A stretch of DNA of 64,000 bases, taken from Lucinisca nassula (Eukaryota > Mollusca > Bivalvia > Lucinida > Lucinidae). The DNA is taken from NCBI GenBank assembly GCA_963580285.1, contig CAUZLF010000738.1, forward strand, positions 310,001 through 374,000, written 5' to 3'. Shown piece by piece: positions 52,381 to 62,954 of the stretch; the stretch's first letter is position 1; the number at the start of each line of letters is the position of its first letter. The notes under the pieces were generated by a model, which did no database searches, had not been told where the DNA came from, and worked only from the letters and a program-made list of their open reading frames with translations. The position numbers were made by a program, and so were the translations under genes.

Positions 52381-53988
52381 CTAATAAAGCAATGCTGCAG
52401 GCGAGTTGATCTTGGGGAATACTTCAAAACTGACTGGAATGTGCCATCTCGCAAATCGGCATAAGGCTCTCATGTCACCTTGAAGCGGGCCCCAAATGTT
52501 GGTGGGAACATGTATAACATCTTGTAACCGGGCATTAAGATACGCCACTAAGTCCTCAGGTAAAGAATTAGGCCCCAAGATGCTGGAAGCTAGCTGGGTT
52601 AGTCCATGCAGACGCTGTCGATGAGTATTAGCCATCGACCTGTCCTCTGGTTCCAGTTGGTGAAATAAACTTGGGAGGTGTTCAGACTGGACATGCTCCT
52701 TCAAGAACTTGGTGGCTATGGTACAACCGCTGACAGGACAGAACTGGTGAGGTATGGACTTCCTGTGCCTTTTACTTGCCGATTCCAGGGACTTAACTCC
52801 TTCAGTAGCCCGACGTTTACGCGAGCCTGAATCGTGGGACCTTGCTGGTTCCTCCGCACGGGGTGGTCTAACAGGTGACCTGGGATGTCTTGAACTTGGC
52901 GGTCTGACTGGTGACCTGTGAGAACGAGACGATCTAGAATATGCATGTCGCTTGTGCCTGGATTGTCGGACTGGAGACTTGTCCCGAAAAGACGATGTCT
53001 TCCTAATCTCGTGACGCCGTTCCTCACCCTGTCTGTGTCTATGCCGGGAGATATGATCTTGCTGGGGTTCACCCCTAAGATTAATGCTTCCTTCGCTGGA
53101 TTTGGTGGCAGTACCAGAGTCACGGGATTTATCCCTAGATGAAGGTGAAGGCTCTGGCACATTCTCAGAGGCTGCTGCATTAAACCTTGCAGTGGGAAGA
53201 TCCTGTCCCCCTTCGGTCACTCGCCAATCCTTGGGCATGGCTGTCATGGCTGGTATAGTTGCTGAGGGTTTATGTCGACGGGTTACCAAAGGTTTACCCT
53301 TTGTCCAACGCTGGAGATGGCTGTCAACCCAATCCGTTGGGAAGAATAAAGTAGCTGACTGACGGGCTCTTCGCAGCCAGGACTCATCTCCTCGTCTCTT
53401 TGCTAGGTCATACTGCCCCATCACTAGCTCTGCCATGGTCACAGCATCTATTGACGGGGTTGTGACCCCAAGGGTATTAAAAAAGACCTGGGCATCCACC
53501 AATACCTCATCATAGTTCATTAGGCGAGCCCACTGAACTGTTTCTTCCGCCTTAGCCCTCCTATCCTGTACTTCCCCTCCCGTAGACAGATTAGTGGTGG
53601 CAGTTTGCTGAAAGAAGTACTCCGCCCTTCTTTGCATTGTTACCAACAGGGAGTCAATCTTATCCTGTTTAGTAGGAGACTGGTTCTTAATAGATTCCTT
53701 GGGCTTAGTTGACTCCTTGGGCTTCTGTGGTGTAATTGGCGAGTCTTGCAAATACTGGTCATATCTTTGTTGCCAATTTTCCGGGGTACTCCCCACCGAC
53801 TCTTCTCCCACTGCTGATAAGATGAGCATTTCCTCATCATCCGGAGATCCAGTCTCTAAATGGGCGGGCGAATTAACACCCGAGTGGTCATCTTTCTGTG
53901 TGCCGGATTCCTGACCAGCTTCTTGCGGGTTGTCCCCCCTATCAATGTCCATAGCTTGCGGGATAGCTTCCCCGTCACTTCCTTCCAT
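52381..53988 (-). CDS. Gypsy ORF3, N-terminal part: RS-rich protein with C2H2-like finger
   Basis: 535 codons from ATG at 53988, starting 34 bases after the integrase stop. Acidic N-terminus, a helical middle with TVQWARLMNYDEVLVDAQVF, a long Arg/Ser/Pro/His-rich region (about residues 290-410, e.g. HSYSR-type repeats RSHRSPVRPPSSRHPRSPVR), then CPVSGCTIATKFLKEHVQSE H (C-x4-C-x12-H-x3/4-H-like finger) and a C-terminal FARWHIPVSFEVFPKI. The TAG that ends it stands in the context LLY-stop-RILVFLLGQL and probably replaces a Trp codon (TGG to TAG), so the full product would be one fusion of about 940 residues with the TatD domain. Just before the ATG is TTCCTTCTTCTGTTTCAG, a strong splice acceptor, suggesting expression from a spliced mRNA. 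Confidence 0.75.
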   Translation of the reverse strand: MEGSDGEAIPQAMDIDRGDNPQEAGQESGTQKDDHSGVNSPAHLETGSPDDEEMLILSAVGEESVGSTPENWQQRYDQYLQDSPITPQKPKESTKPKESIKNQSPTKQDKIDSLLVTMQRRAEYFFQQTATTNLSTGGEVQDRRAKAEETVQWARLMNYDEVLVDAQVFFNTLGVTTPSIDAVTMAELVMGQYDLAKRRGDESWLRRARQSATLFFPTDWVDSHLQRWTKGKPLVTRRHKPSATIPAMTAMPKDWRVTEGGQDLPTARFNAAASENVPEPSPSSRDKSRDSGTATKSSEGSINLRGEPQQDHISRHRHRQGEERRHEIRKTSSFRDKSPVRQSRHKRHAYSRSSRSHRSPVRPPSSRHPRSPVRPPRAEEPARSHDSGSRKRRATEGVKSLESASKRHRKSIPHQFCPVSGCTIATKFLKEHVQSEHLPSLFHQLEPEDRSMANTHRQRLHGLTQLASSILGPNSLPEDLVAYLNARLQDVIHVPTNIWGPLQGDMRALCRFARWHIPVSFEVFPKINSPAALLY

Positions 53989-53990
53989 TG

Positions 53991-54010
53991 CCTGAAACAG
54001 AAGAAGGAAG
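53991..54010 (-). promoter_or_regulatory. putative splice acceptor upstream of ORF3
   Basis: Minus-strand TTCCTTCTTCTGTTTCAG|GCA then ATG. The long pyrimidine run and CAG are typical of 3' splice sites and would allow a subgenomic mRNA for ORF3, as env is made in retroviruses. The donor has not been located. Confidence 0.45.
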
Positions 54011-54021
54011 TAAGCACAAAA

Positions 54022-54577
54022 TTAAGAAGGTACCAGATGTGCCCTGTTTCGCCCAGACCCAGAGATGCAAGGCGGGCACTTGTATTTTTTTATCTGTAGT
54101 GCATCGTTTGCAGTGACTCCAACACACGTACCATGGAACCATTCACTACAAGAGTCACACTGAATCATTAGATCACCACGATCAGGTTTCCTGCAAATAC
54201 AGTATACGGGCTGATGAGTGCCCACATTGTCATCTGGCTCATCTTTCTTTAGGATATCCCTGAAATTTGATCTAAATCTTTCCAGCCATTCTGGTAGCCT
54301 CCTATCTCTACAGGGTTTAAGCCTGTCGTGGTTTGCAGTGAAGACGGCATTTTTTAGCTTCACCCGGTATAAGTACGGGGTGAACTTGTTCACCACAATT
54401 CCCGGGCCTTTCCAGGGCGGGCTCAGTTTTTTACACTGGCCCTTGATGGTAGCGGTGTCTAAGATATAAACTGGGTCTCCTACGTCATACACCCTAACAT
54501 ACGTCTTGAGATCATAATCCCGTTTCATCCGTTCCTGTGTCGTCTTAAGGTTCTTCCGTGCCACATCATGTGCCTTT
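54022..54577 (-). pseudogene. Gypsy integrase C-terminal domain with PHD finger
   Basis: From the insertion point of R4 to the stop at 54022. First the integrase C-terminal SH3-like/GPY-F region (ERMKRDYDLK, VYDVGDPVYILD, LSPPWKGPGIVVNKF, YRVKLKNAVFTANHDRLKP), then a PHD finger: C122, C124, C136, C139, H144, C147, C163, C166 counted from the first Met at 54564 (motifs VYCICRKPDRGDLMIQCDSC and SEWFHGTCVGV). PHD fingers read histone H3 tails, so this domain would steer integration to certain chromatin, analogous to the chromodomain of chromoviruses (inference). The domain is intact, but it is separated from the catalytic core by 3.66 kb. Confidence 0.85.
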
Positions 54578-56186
54578 TTAGCTCACCTGAGCACGAAGTG
54601 CTCAAGGTGAGCTTTTGGGATCAGTCTTTGTCCGTCGTCCGTCGTCCGTGCGTGCGTGCGTCCGTCCGTCGTCAACTTTTGCTTTAAACAACATCTCCTC
54701 CAAAACTGCTGGACAGATTTTGATCTAATTTCACAGGAATGCTCCTTGGGTGATCCTCAACCAAAATTGCTCAAACTGTTCGGCTCGGGTGAACAAGATG
54801 GCCGCCAGAGCTAAAAATAGAAAATTCTTTTAAACGACTTCTCCTGCTTAACCAGTGGATGGATTTTGAAATTATTTCACAGGAATGTTCCTTGGATGAC
54901 CTTCTACTGAAATTGCTCAAACCTTTCCGCTCGGGTGAACAAAATGGCCGCCAGAGCTAAAAATAGAAAAATCTTTAAACGACTTCTTCTCCTTAACCAG
55001 TGGTTGGATTTTGAAATTATTGCACAGGAATGTTCCTTGGGTGCCCCTCTACCAAAATTGCTCAAACCGTTCCGCTCGGGTGAACATAATGGCCGCCAGA
55101 GCTAAAAATAGAAAAACCTTTAAACGACTTCTTCTCCTTAACCAGTGGGTGGATTTTGAAATTATTGCACAGGAATGTTCCTTGGGTGCCCCTCTACCAA
55201 AATTGCTCAAACCGTTCCGCTCGGGTGAACAAAATGGCCGCCAGAGCTAAAAATAGAAAAACCTTTAAACGACTTCTCCTGCTTAACAAGTGGATGGATT
55301 TTGAAATTGTTTCACAGGAATGTTCCTTGGATGACCTTCTACCAAAATTGCTCAAACCGTTCAGCTCTGGTGAACAAAATGGCCACCAGAGCTAAAAATA
55401 GAAAAACCTTTAAAGGACTTCTTCTCCTTAACCAGTGGATGGATTTTGAAATTATTGCACAGGAAGGTTTCTTGGGTGCCCCTCTACTTAAATTGCTCAA
55501 ACCAATCCGCTCGGGTGAACAAAATGGCCACCAGAGCTAAAAATAGAAAAACCTTTAAAGGACTTCTTCTCCTTAACCAGTGGATGGATTTCGAAATTAC
55601 TTGACAGGAATGTTCCTTGGGTGACCCTCTACCAAAATTGCTCAAACTGTTCCGCTCGGGTGAACAAAATGGCCACCAGAGCTAAAAATAGAAAAAGCTT
55701 TAAATGACTTTTTCTCCTTAACCAGTGGATGGATTTTGAAATTACTTCACAGGAATGTTCCTTCGGTGACCCTCTACCAAAATTGCCCAACCGTTCCGCT
55801 CGGGTGAACAAAATGGCCGCCAGAGCTAAAATTAGAAAAAGCTTTAAACGACTTTTTCTCCTTAACCAGTGGATGGATTTTAAAATTATTTCACTGGAAG
55901 GTTCCTTGGGGGATCCTCTACCAAAATTGCTCAAACTGTTCAGTTTTAAACCCCATTGGTTTCATTGGCCGGAAGGGCTTGAGATGTCATTTCATCAAAA
56001 ATGACTTTTACTTCTCAAAATGACTTCTACTCCTAAACAGGCAGACTGATTTTGAATTAATTTCACAGAAATGGTCTTTGGGTCCAACCAAAATTGCTCA
56101 AACCCTCCACTCCACCATATATAACCCACAATTCCGTTTGTACAATAGGATCAGGTGAGCGATCCAGGGCCATCATGGCCCTCTTG
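54578..56186 (+). mobile_element. composite element R4, first part (145-bp units)
   Basis: It starts right after a host T-run with AGCTCACCTGAGCACGAAGT / GCTCAAGGTGAGCTTTT (end hairpin) and GTCCGTCGTCCGTCGTCCGT. About nine units of 145 bp contain AATGGCCGCCAGAGCTAAAA, CAGTGGATGGATTTTGAAAT and CACAGGAATGTTCCTTGG. It ends CAGGTGAGCGATCCAGGGCC and CATCATGGCCCTCTTG. A short family B SINE piece is at about 55945-56000. Confidence 0.75.
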
Positions 56187-57372
56187 TGTTTTATATTAGG
56201 ATCACTTTTTGTCTGTCATCCGAGGGTAAACAATTTCTTCAAATGACATCTCCTCCTAAACCACTGATCAGATTTTTACCAAACTTCACAGTATTGATCC
56301 TTAGGTGGTCCCCTTTCAAAGTTGTTCAAATGGTTCTGGTCCGTTGCACATACAGGTCACAGGAGCCAAAAATAGATTTTTTCACCGAAAACTTAAAAAA
56401 TCTTCTTCTCTGAAACCGCAAGGCCCAGGTCTTTTATATTTGGTATGAAGTTTCATCTAGTGGACCCCTACCAAGATTGTTCAAATTATAGTGCTGGGGC
56501 CAAAAATGCCCCTGCCCCGGGGCCCTTTGGTTTTACATTGGCTTACCATATAGGGAAAATCTTTAAAAATCTGCTCTGAAACTGCAAGGCCTAGATCTTT
56601 TATATTTGGTATGAAGCTTCATCTAATGGACCCCTACCAAGATTGTTGAAATTATAGTGCTGGGGCCAAAAATGCCCCCGCCCTGGGGCCTTTTGGTTTT
56701 ACATGGGCTTATATAGGGAAATTCTTGATAAATCTTGTTCTCTGAAACCCCAAGGCTCAGGTCTTTGATATTTGGTATGAAGCTTCATCTAATGGACCCC
56801 TACCAAGATTGTTGAAATTATAGTGCTGGGGCCAAAAATGCCCCTGCCCCGGGGCCCTTTGGTTTTACATGGGCTTATATAGGGAAAATCTTTAAAAATC
56901 TTCTTCTCTGAAACCATAAGGCCCAGGTCTTTGATATTTGGTATGAAGCTTCATCTAGTGGACCCCTACCAATATTGTTCAAATTATATTTCTGGGGCCA
57001 AAAATGCTCCCGCCCCGGGGCCCTTTGGTTTTACATAAGCTTATATAGAGAAATCTTTAAAAATCTTCTTCTCTGAAACTGCAAGGCCCAGGTCTTTGAT
57101 ATTTGGTATGAAGCTTCATCTTGTGGACCTCTACCAAGATTGTTGAAATTATAGTGCTGGGGCCAAAAATGCCCCCGCTCCGGGGCCCTTTGGTTTTACA
57201 TAGACTCATAGACTTATATAGGGAAAATCTTGAAAAATCTTCATCTATGAAACAACAAGGCCTAGGTCTTTGATATTTGGTGTGAAATTTCATCTATTGG
57301 ACCTCTATCAAGATTGTTCAAATTATAGCCCGGGGGCCAAAAATGCCCCCGCCCTGAGACCCTTTGGTTTTA

Positions 57373-57448
57373 CATAGACTTTTTTTTTTTTTTTTTTTTG
57401 GTTTGGGTTTTACGGCCCTTTCAAGATTATTTCACTCATATCGAGCCT
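57373..57448 (-). mobile_element. SINE-like family C fragment
   Basis: A plus-strand T-run (57380-57399) then GGTTTGGGTTTTACGGCCCT and ACTCATATCGAGCC; truncated. TTTACATAGACTTA is repeated on both sides and may be the target duplication. Confidence 0.55.
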
Positions 57449-57577
57449 TTACATAGACTTACATAGGGAAATCTTTTAAAAATCTTCTTCTCTGAAACTG
57501 TAAGGCCCATGTCTTTGACATTTGGTATGGAGCTTCATCTAGTGGACCTCTACCAAGATTGTTCAAATTATAGCCCT

Positions 57578-57744
57578 TTAGAAGCCTCCGTGGTGCAGTG
57601 GTTACGCTACTCGCCTTGTAAACCAGGGATCGCAGGATCGATCCCGGGCTTCTCCAGACTTTCGGATGAGTCTTTAAACCGAGGTCCCGTCTCCGTATGA
57701 CCTTAGCTGTTGGTGGGACGTAAAACTAAAACTCACTCACTCAC
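57578..57744 (+). mobile_element. tRNA-derived SINE, family A
   Basis: The cleanest copy: head GCCTCCGTGGTGCAGTGG, B box GATCGATCCC, core TTCGGATGAGTCTTTAAACC, tail GGTGGGACGTAAAACT with CACT repeats. Flanked by the perfect 15-bp duplication TCAAATTATAGCCCT at 57563-57577 and 57745-57759. Confidence 0.9.
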
Positions 57745-58241
57745 TCAAATTATAGCCCTCAGGCCACAAATGCCCCCGCCCCAGGCCTCTTTGGTTTTAC
57801 ATAGACTTATATTGAGATAATCTTCGAAAATCTTCTTCTCTGAAACCCCAAGGCCCAGGTCTTTGATATTTGGTGTAAAACTGTATCTAGTGGACTTCTA
57901 TCAAGATTGTTTAAATTATAGCCCTGAGGCCAAAAATGCCCCCGCCCCGGGGCCATTTGGTTTTACATCGGCTTATGTAGGGAATATCTTTAAAAAGATC
58001 TTCTTCTCTGAAACCACAAGGCCCAGGTCTTCGATATTTGGTGTGAAGCTTCATCTATTGGACCTTTGCCAAGATTGTTCGAATTATAGCCTTTGTTGAT
58101 ATTTGGTATGAAGCTTCACCTTATTAGACCTCCCTCAACATTATGCACATTATAACCCTGGGGTCAATAATGGCCCTCCCCGAGGCCCACTTGTTACTCT
58201 ATGGATCAGGTGAGCGATCCAGGGCCATCATGGCCCTCTTG

Positions 58242-58876
58242 TTCAATGATTTCTGCAGCTCGGCTACATAATGATCTGCAGACATTTCTGTGGTTTTTGT
58301 GGGAAACAAAAGGTCAACGGGCTGATTGACTTCTCTGCCCAGCATCATCATATTTGGAGTAAATCCAGTACTCCGATTCACGGCTGATCTCAGAGCGCCA
58401 GCTATCTGGGCCAAATGCAGATCCCAATTTCTTTGATTACCTGCAACAAAACAACGGACAGCGTCCATCAGGGTACGGTTTAATCTCTCAACCTGGCCAT
58501 TGGCTGAAGGTCTGTAGGGGGTGGTCCTGGTCTTGTGAATTTGCATCGCTTCACATAGTGCTGCGAATAACTTGCTTTCAAAGTTCCGGCCTTGGTCGCT
58601 CATTATTTGAAACGGGTAACCAAATCTAGAGAAGAAATCATTTACCACTGCTTGGGCCGTCATCTCAGCAGACTGCGAGGGTAACGGGATACACTCCACC
58701 CACTTTGTGAACTGGTCCACAATCATCAGAATATGTTCATTTCCCCTCTCTGTCTTTGGAAGTGGTCCTAGGAAATCAAGATGAACCCGTTCAAGCGGTG
58801 CCCCGGCGTGAAATTTAGTCAGTGGACATCGGGCATTCTTGTTAGGTTTTTTATTACGGTTACAGGTCTCACACAT
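58242..58876 (-). pseudogene. Gypsy integrase catalytic core
   Basis: Frame from Met at 58876 (in MCETCNRNKK, the C-C half of the zinc-binding HHCC) to the insertion at 58242. Catalytic triad D34 (VHLDFLGPLP), D94 (IMSDQGRNFE) and E130 (NGQVERLNRT), with the standard 35-residue gap between the second Asp and Glu. It then continues into the R4 element and a stop at 58199. It overlaps the pol frame by 8 bases in another frame. ACTACGTA next to the join suggests a small deletion that shifted the frame. Confidence 0.9.
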
Positions 58877-61800
58877 GCTTACGTAGTTGGTAATCCATCC
58901 AAAAATACTTCTGTTTTACCCTGTTGACTGTACGTTCTGCAGATTGATGTCCAGATGAAGGTATTTTATGGCACATCTCTACTACTACTTCTGTCAGTGT
59001 ATCTGGTATTACCAAACGTCTGGGTTGGTCCTCATATTTACGTCTTCTCCAGATTAGATTGTCATCCCACTGAAATAAATCTCTGTTGATCCAGTAAAAC
59101 TTTGCCGCCGGACTAGCTGCCATGAGAGTATTTTTGGCAATCTCTGTGACTTTTTTGCCAACCAACCATTCTCTCAGATACTCCAGGTCTGGGTCTTTCT
59201 GCTGCTCTTCCCTCAGATCGTTCAACAGGTCAGGTAAATCACTCGAGGCAACCTGTGATACCGTGGTTCGTTTGGGGTTCACCCCAGCAGTCATAGCATC
59301 TTCTTCCTTTACATTAACCCATTTTTCTGGCCCACCAGAAGATTTGCAGATGATAGTCTCACTTGATGAGTCTGTCAGAAGAACTAACTGACAGAAAAAA
59401 TCCATGCCAGGGCCCTCTTGGTCAACTGTCTCAGACTCTGCCACATCCTGGATATATGTGAAAAATCTCTGATCTTCAGCCTCTGTTGAGTCTTCTGTGA
59501 TAATGGACTCTGCTGCCACCTGTCGGCAGGTCAAGGAGACGACATTATCAACTTCTTCTGTGAAACGAGACCACTTCTCATGGGCTCTAGTGCACTTGGT
59601 ACACCCACCACATGGGATATCCTCTAATTTAATCCCTAAGCGATAGTTTGAACAGTCAAAAGACTCAGCTTGCGGTATTCTTGACAGGGCATCGGCGTTC
59701 TCGTGTTTTTTCCCTGGACGATGTTTTACAACCATATCGTACTGACTCAGTTCTTCAAGCCAGCGGGCTAATTGCCCATCAGGCTCTCTGAAATTAAGAA
59801 GCCATCTTAAACTGTTATGATCTGTACGAACTAGGAACTGTCTCTCTAGGAGATAATGGCGAAATTGTCTGATGAAGCGCACCAGAGCCAAAAGCTCTTT
59901 CCTTGTGGTGCAGTAGTTTAGCTGCTCTGCGGTCAAAGCATAGCTGCCATATGCAATAACCCTTTCTTCACCTTCCTGCAACTGTATTAACTCAGCCCCT
60001 ATAGCCTGGTTCGAGGCATCCGTATCTAAAATAAACAGATCATAATTATTGGGTAAACCTAGCACAGGCGGGCTGGTTAAAGCCCTCTTTAGCCCTTCAA
60101 AGGCTTCTTGATGATTCTGTTGCCAGATGAAGGTATGTTTTCCAGTCAACCTATAAAGAGGAACAGCAAGGTGGGCAAAACTTTTTATGAAATTACGATG
60201 ATAATTCGCTAAGCCTAAAAACTGTTCTACTTCTCTAGTGTTCTTAGGGGTAGGCCATTCCAAGACTGACTGTATATCGGCCTCTGTAAGTTCAATACCC
60301 TCTGCGCTGATGATTCTGCCTAAAAAATCCACTTTTTTCTGGAACATAATGCATTTTTTTGGCTTTAGTTTCAGCTGATGTCTGCGAAAACGCAGCAGCA
60401 CCTCCCGTAAGTGGGATAACTGATCAAAGAAAGTGGAAACTAATACAAGGATGTCATCTAAAAAGGCAAGGACAATACTCCACATTATTCCTCGTAATAC
60501 AAGGTTCATCACACGGGCATATGTGGCCGGAGCATTGCAGAGCCCGAATCCCATTCTAACATGTTCAAAGAGACCATATTTAGTAATGAATGCAGTCTTC
60601 CTGCGATCTGCTTCACTGATTTTGATCTGCCAATAAGCAGAGTTTGCATCGAGCTTCGAAAACCATTGGTTCCCTGCAAGAGTGTCAAGACAATCATTAA
60701 CTAATGGTAAAGGGAAAACATCTTTGGTGGTAACAGAGTTTAGGGCTCTATAGTCCACGCACCATCTCACGGTACCATCCCGTTTTCGGACCAACACGGG
60801 CGCAGATGCCCATTCTGAAATAGATGGTTGAATAACACCAGCTCTTAACATCTTCTCGAGGTGAGCCTCCTCCTCAGGAGCAAAACCAGCTGAAGTTCGT
60901 CTCATTCTCTGTTTGATCGGTTTTGCTGAACCTGTATCGATGTCATGTTCTATGTCTGAAAAATTTCCCAAATCAAATTCGGACTTTGCAAAAACATCTT
61001 CAAATTCGACCAATAAGTTTGCCAAATGACACTGTTCTTCTTTATTAAGATGTTCTATAGAACGGTGAAAAAGGTCCTTGAGGTGGTCCGGCAATACTAT
61101 TGGTTCACGTTGACCATTTTGTTCACTCTCATCCGGTAGGCTTATTTCTGCAACAGTAAAACGAAAATCATGGGGGTCTACTTGATGAGGATGGGCTATA
61201 TTGGGGACAGTATAGCTGCTATCCGGTTGAGCGTGTTCTGGTAACTCTGTCAAAGTGGACCGTTTAGTAGGTTCTGAGGCCCCATCTTCTACAACAGAAT
61301 CAAACTCATTAATTAATGTGTTAGGATTCAGTGAAGTGTTCCCCATTTCATCCAATGAAATAGGACGGACGTGGCAAATAGGGAATGCTTTAGCCACCAG
61401 TTGTTTCCTTTTAAGTTTAACTGAGCGATCAGTTAGGTTCAACATGCAAATATGTGGTTTAGAACCACCCGAGTGCAAAGTTCTATGAATAATAACGCCA
61501 AGATCAAGATCAGGTTCAATAATGTAATCTGCTAGTCTATCCGCTATTTCACACTGGAGCCTGACAACAGAATTTGGGGGAATTTTAGTGGTTTTAAATA
61601 TAGTGACCCGAGCAACAGTATTATCCTTGCTGTTGGACTTCTCCACCTCAATGGGGATTTTCTCACCCTTTTCCCTGAAACTAAGATAAAGTTCTTCCAG
61701 TTTAATATCAACACCATGTCTCAACAGGAAATCCAGACCCAATAACATATCATCCTGAATTGGGGCCACATAGACAGCTTCTGGAAAAATGCAGCTACCC

Positions 61801-62066
61801 AACTGCAAATTAACAGGACCTACAACAAAGCCATGCATTTTCATATCTCTCCCTGCTGTGTGTAATGTAACATTCTTCAAGCAGGGGGGTTTGGGGTCCA
61901 TTTCTGTAAAAACCTTATCAGAAATAATTGTGACTTCAGCGGCTGTATCCACTACTGCTCTCAGTGGTCTGTCCTGCAAAACTACTGAAACTCTTAACAT
62001 TGAGGATGAACGTAATTGACAGATGGTGATATCCTCCCAAGTGGTGGTCTCACCATCGGGATGCAT
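58869..62066 (-). pseudogene. Gypsy pol: protease, reverse transcriptase, RNase H, integrase N-terminus
   Basis: 1065 codons, intact through RT and RNase H. Retropepsin-like protease with active-site VVDTAAEVTIIS (D40; Ala instead of Gly after Thr) and the partner motif MLLGLDFLLR. RT with WCVDYRALNSVTTKD, SKLDANSAYWQIK (D473), GLCNAPATYARVM and LAFLDDILVL (D537, D538). RNase H with ILDTDASNQAIGAEL (D681/D683), KELLALV (E724), RTDHNSLRWL (D749) and ADALSR (D792). The last 60 residues give the integrase HHCC start (MCHKIPSSGHQSAERTVNRV). The frame ends QLRKHV, stop, where the integrase core continues in another frame. The first Met is a convenience only: the polyprotein is open further upstream. 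Confidence 0.92.
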
Positions 62067-62954
62067 CGACTGACTTCCTGTAGCACCTAAAATAAAACTA
62101 TCAAGGTCATTTAACTTTACCTAATTTTCGGAGGTCAACTCCCGTCCAACTGGTTGGAGTTTGAGCGGATCACTTACAATCCCCTGCGACTCTTTGATAT
62201 TATCGGCCACTCTGGCCTCGGGCTCCCGATTTGAAGGATTGGGCACCCAGCATCCTTCCTCAAGGTTGTGATTTCCAGGTAACTTCTGTACCATGCATCC
62301 CTCAATACTGCATGAATTCTTCTTTCCAGTAATTGTCTGAACAATGTACCCCTTTTTAACTTCACTACAATCCGCGTTTCCAGTATCCTTCGGTACCAAG
62401 TACCCCTCTTTAATGTTACTTGAATCCGTGTTCATAGTATCTTTCGGTACCAAGTACCCTTCTTTAACCTGAAAAGCATCCGCGTTTTCAGTATCCTTCG
62501 GTACCAAGTACCCCCTCTTTAATGTTACTTGAATCCATGTTCAAAGTATCTTTCGGTATCAAGTACCCTTAAATCTGAAAAGCATCCGCGTTATCAGTAT
62601 CATTCTGTACCAAGTACCCCTCTTTAATGTTGCTTGAATCTGTGTTCACAGTATCTCTCGTTTTTAAAGACTCTTCTAAATCCAAACTGTTGAGTGACAG
62701 GCTGCTGAAGGTTTCTTCATACTTCAAATCCAGCCAATCTTCGTATTCCTTAGAGGTACTTAGAGCTTTCTCTTTCGGGGTAGATGTACCAAATTTCTGA
62801 CAGTAAACCCCATCAATCCAATCTCCGTAATTCTTCAGCGTCTCAGATTCTGTATCGGACTGTGCATCGTCCTGTTCACTGGTGTCAGGTTCTGAAAAAT
62901 GGCCTTTGTTATCTTGAAGGGCCGGGCCTAGGCCTCTGGATCCGACCCACCGTC
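62067..62954 (-). pseudogene. Gypsy pol N-terminal linker with coding minisatellite
   Basis: Between the slippery site and the protease. From 62954 the -1 frame is open (acidic region with DAQSDTESETLKNYGDWIDG and YEDWLDLKYEETFSSLSLNS) to about 62577, where a short deletion breaks it. A repeat of about 60 bp encoding KEGYLVPKDTxNxD is present five to six times (62370-62665) with indels (an extra C near 62510). The next frame (62507-62121) ends at a TAG (62121-62123) that stands in the pol frame, probably a nonsense mutation. No known domain; the repeat may be a spacer. Confidence 0.65.

Larger units (their letters stand above)
56187..58241 (+). mobile_element. composite element R4, second part (~165-bp units)
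   Basis: It starts TTTTATATTAGGATCAC as R2 does, carries about 12 units of about 165 bp, and ends CAGGTGAGCGATCCAGGGCC / CATCATGGCCCTCTTG at 58239-58241. Directly afterwards the integrase frame resumes (TTCAATGATTTCTGCAGC on the plus strand). It hosts a family A SINE and a family C piece. Confidence 0.75.

Noticed and set aside
62086..62121. GTAAAGT ... TTTATTTTAG as a mini-intron in Gypsy pol
   Set aside because: Only about 36 bp, in frame with the flanks apart from the TAG, and retroelement genomic RNA would lose it; a nonsense change is simpler.
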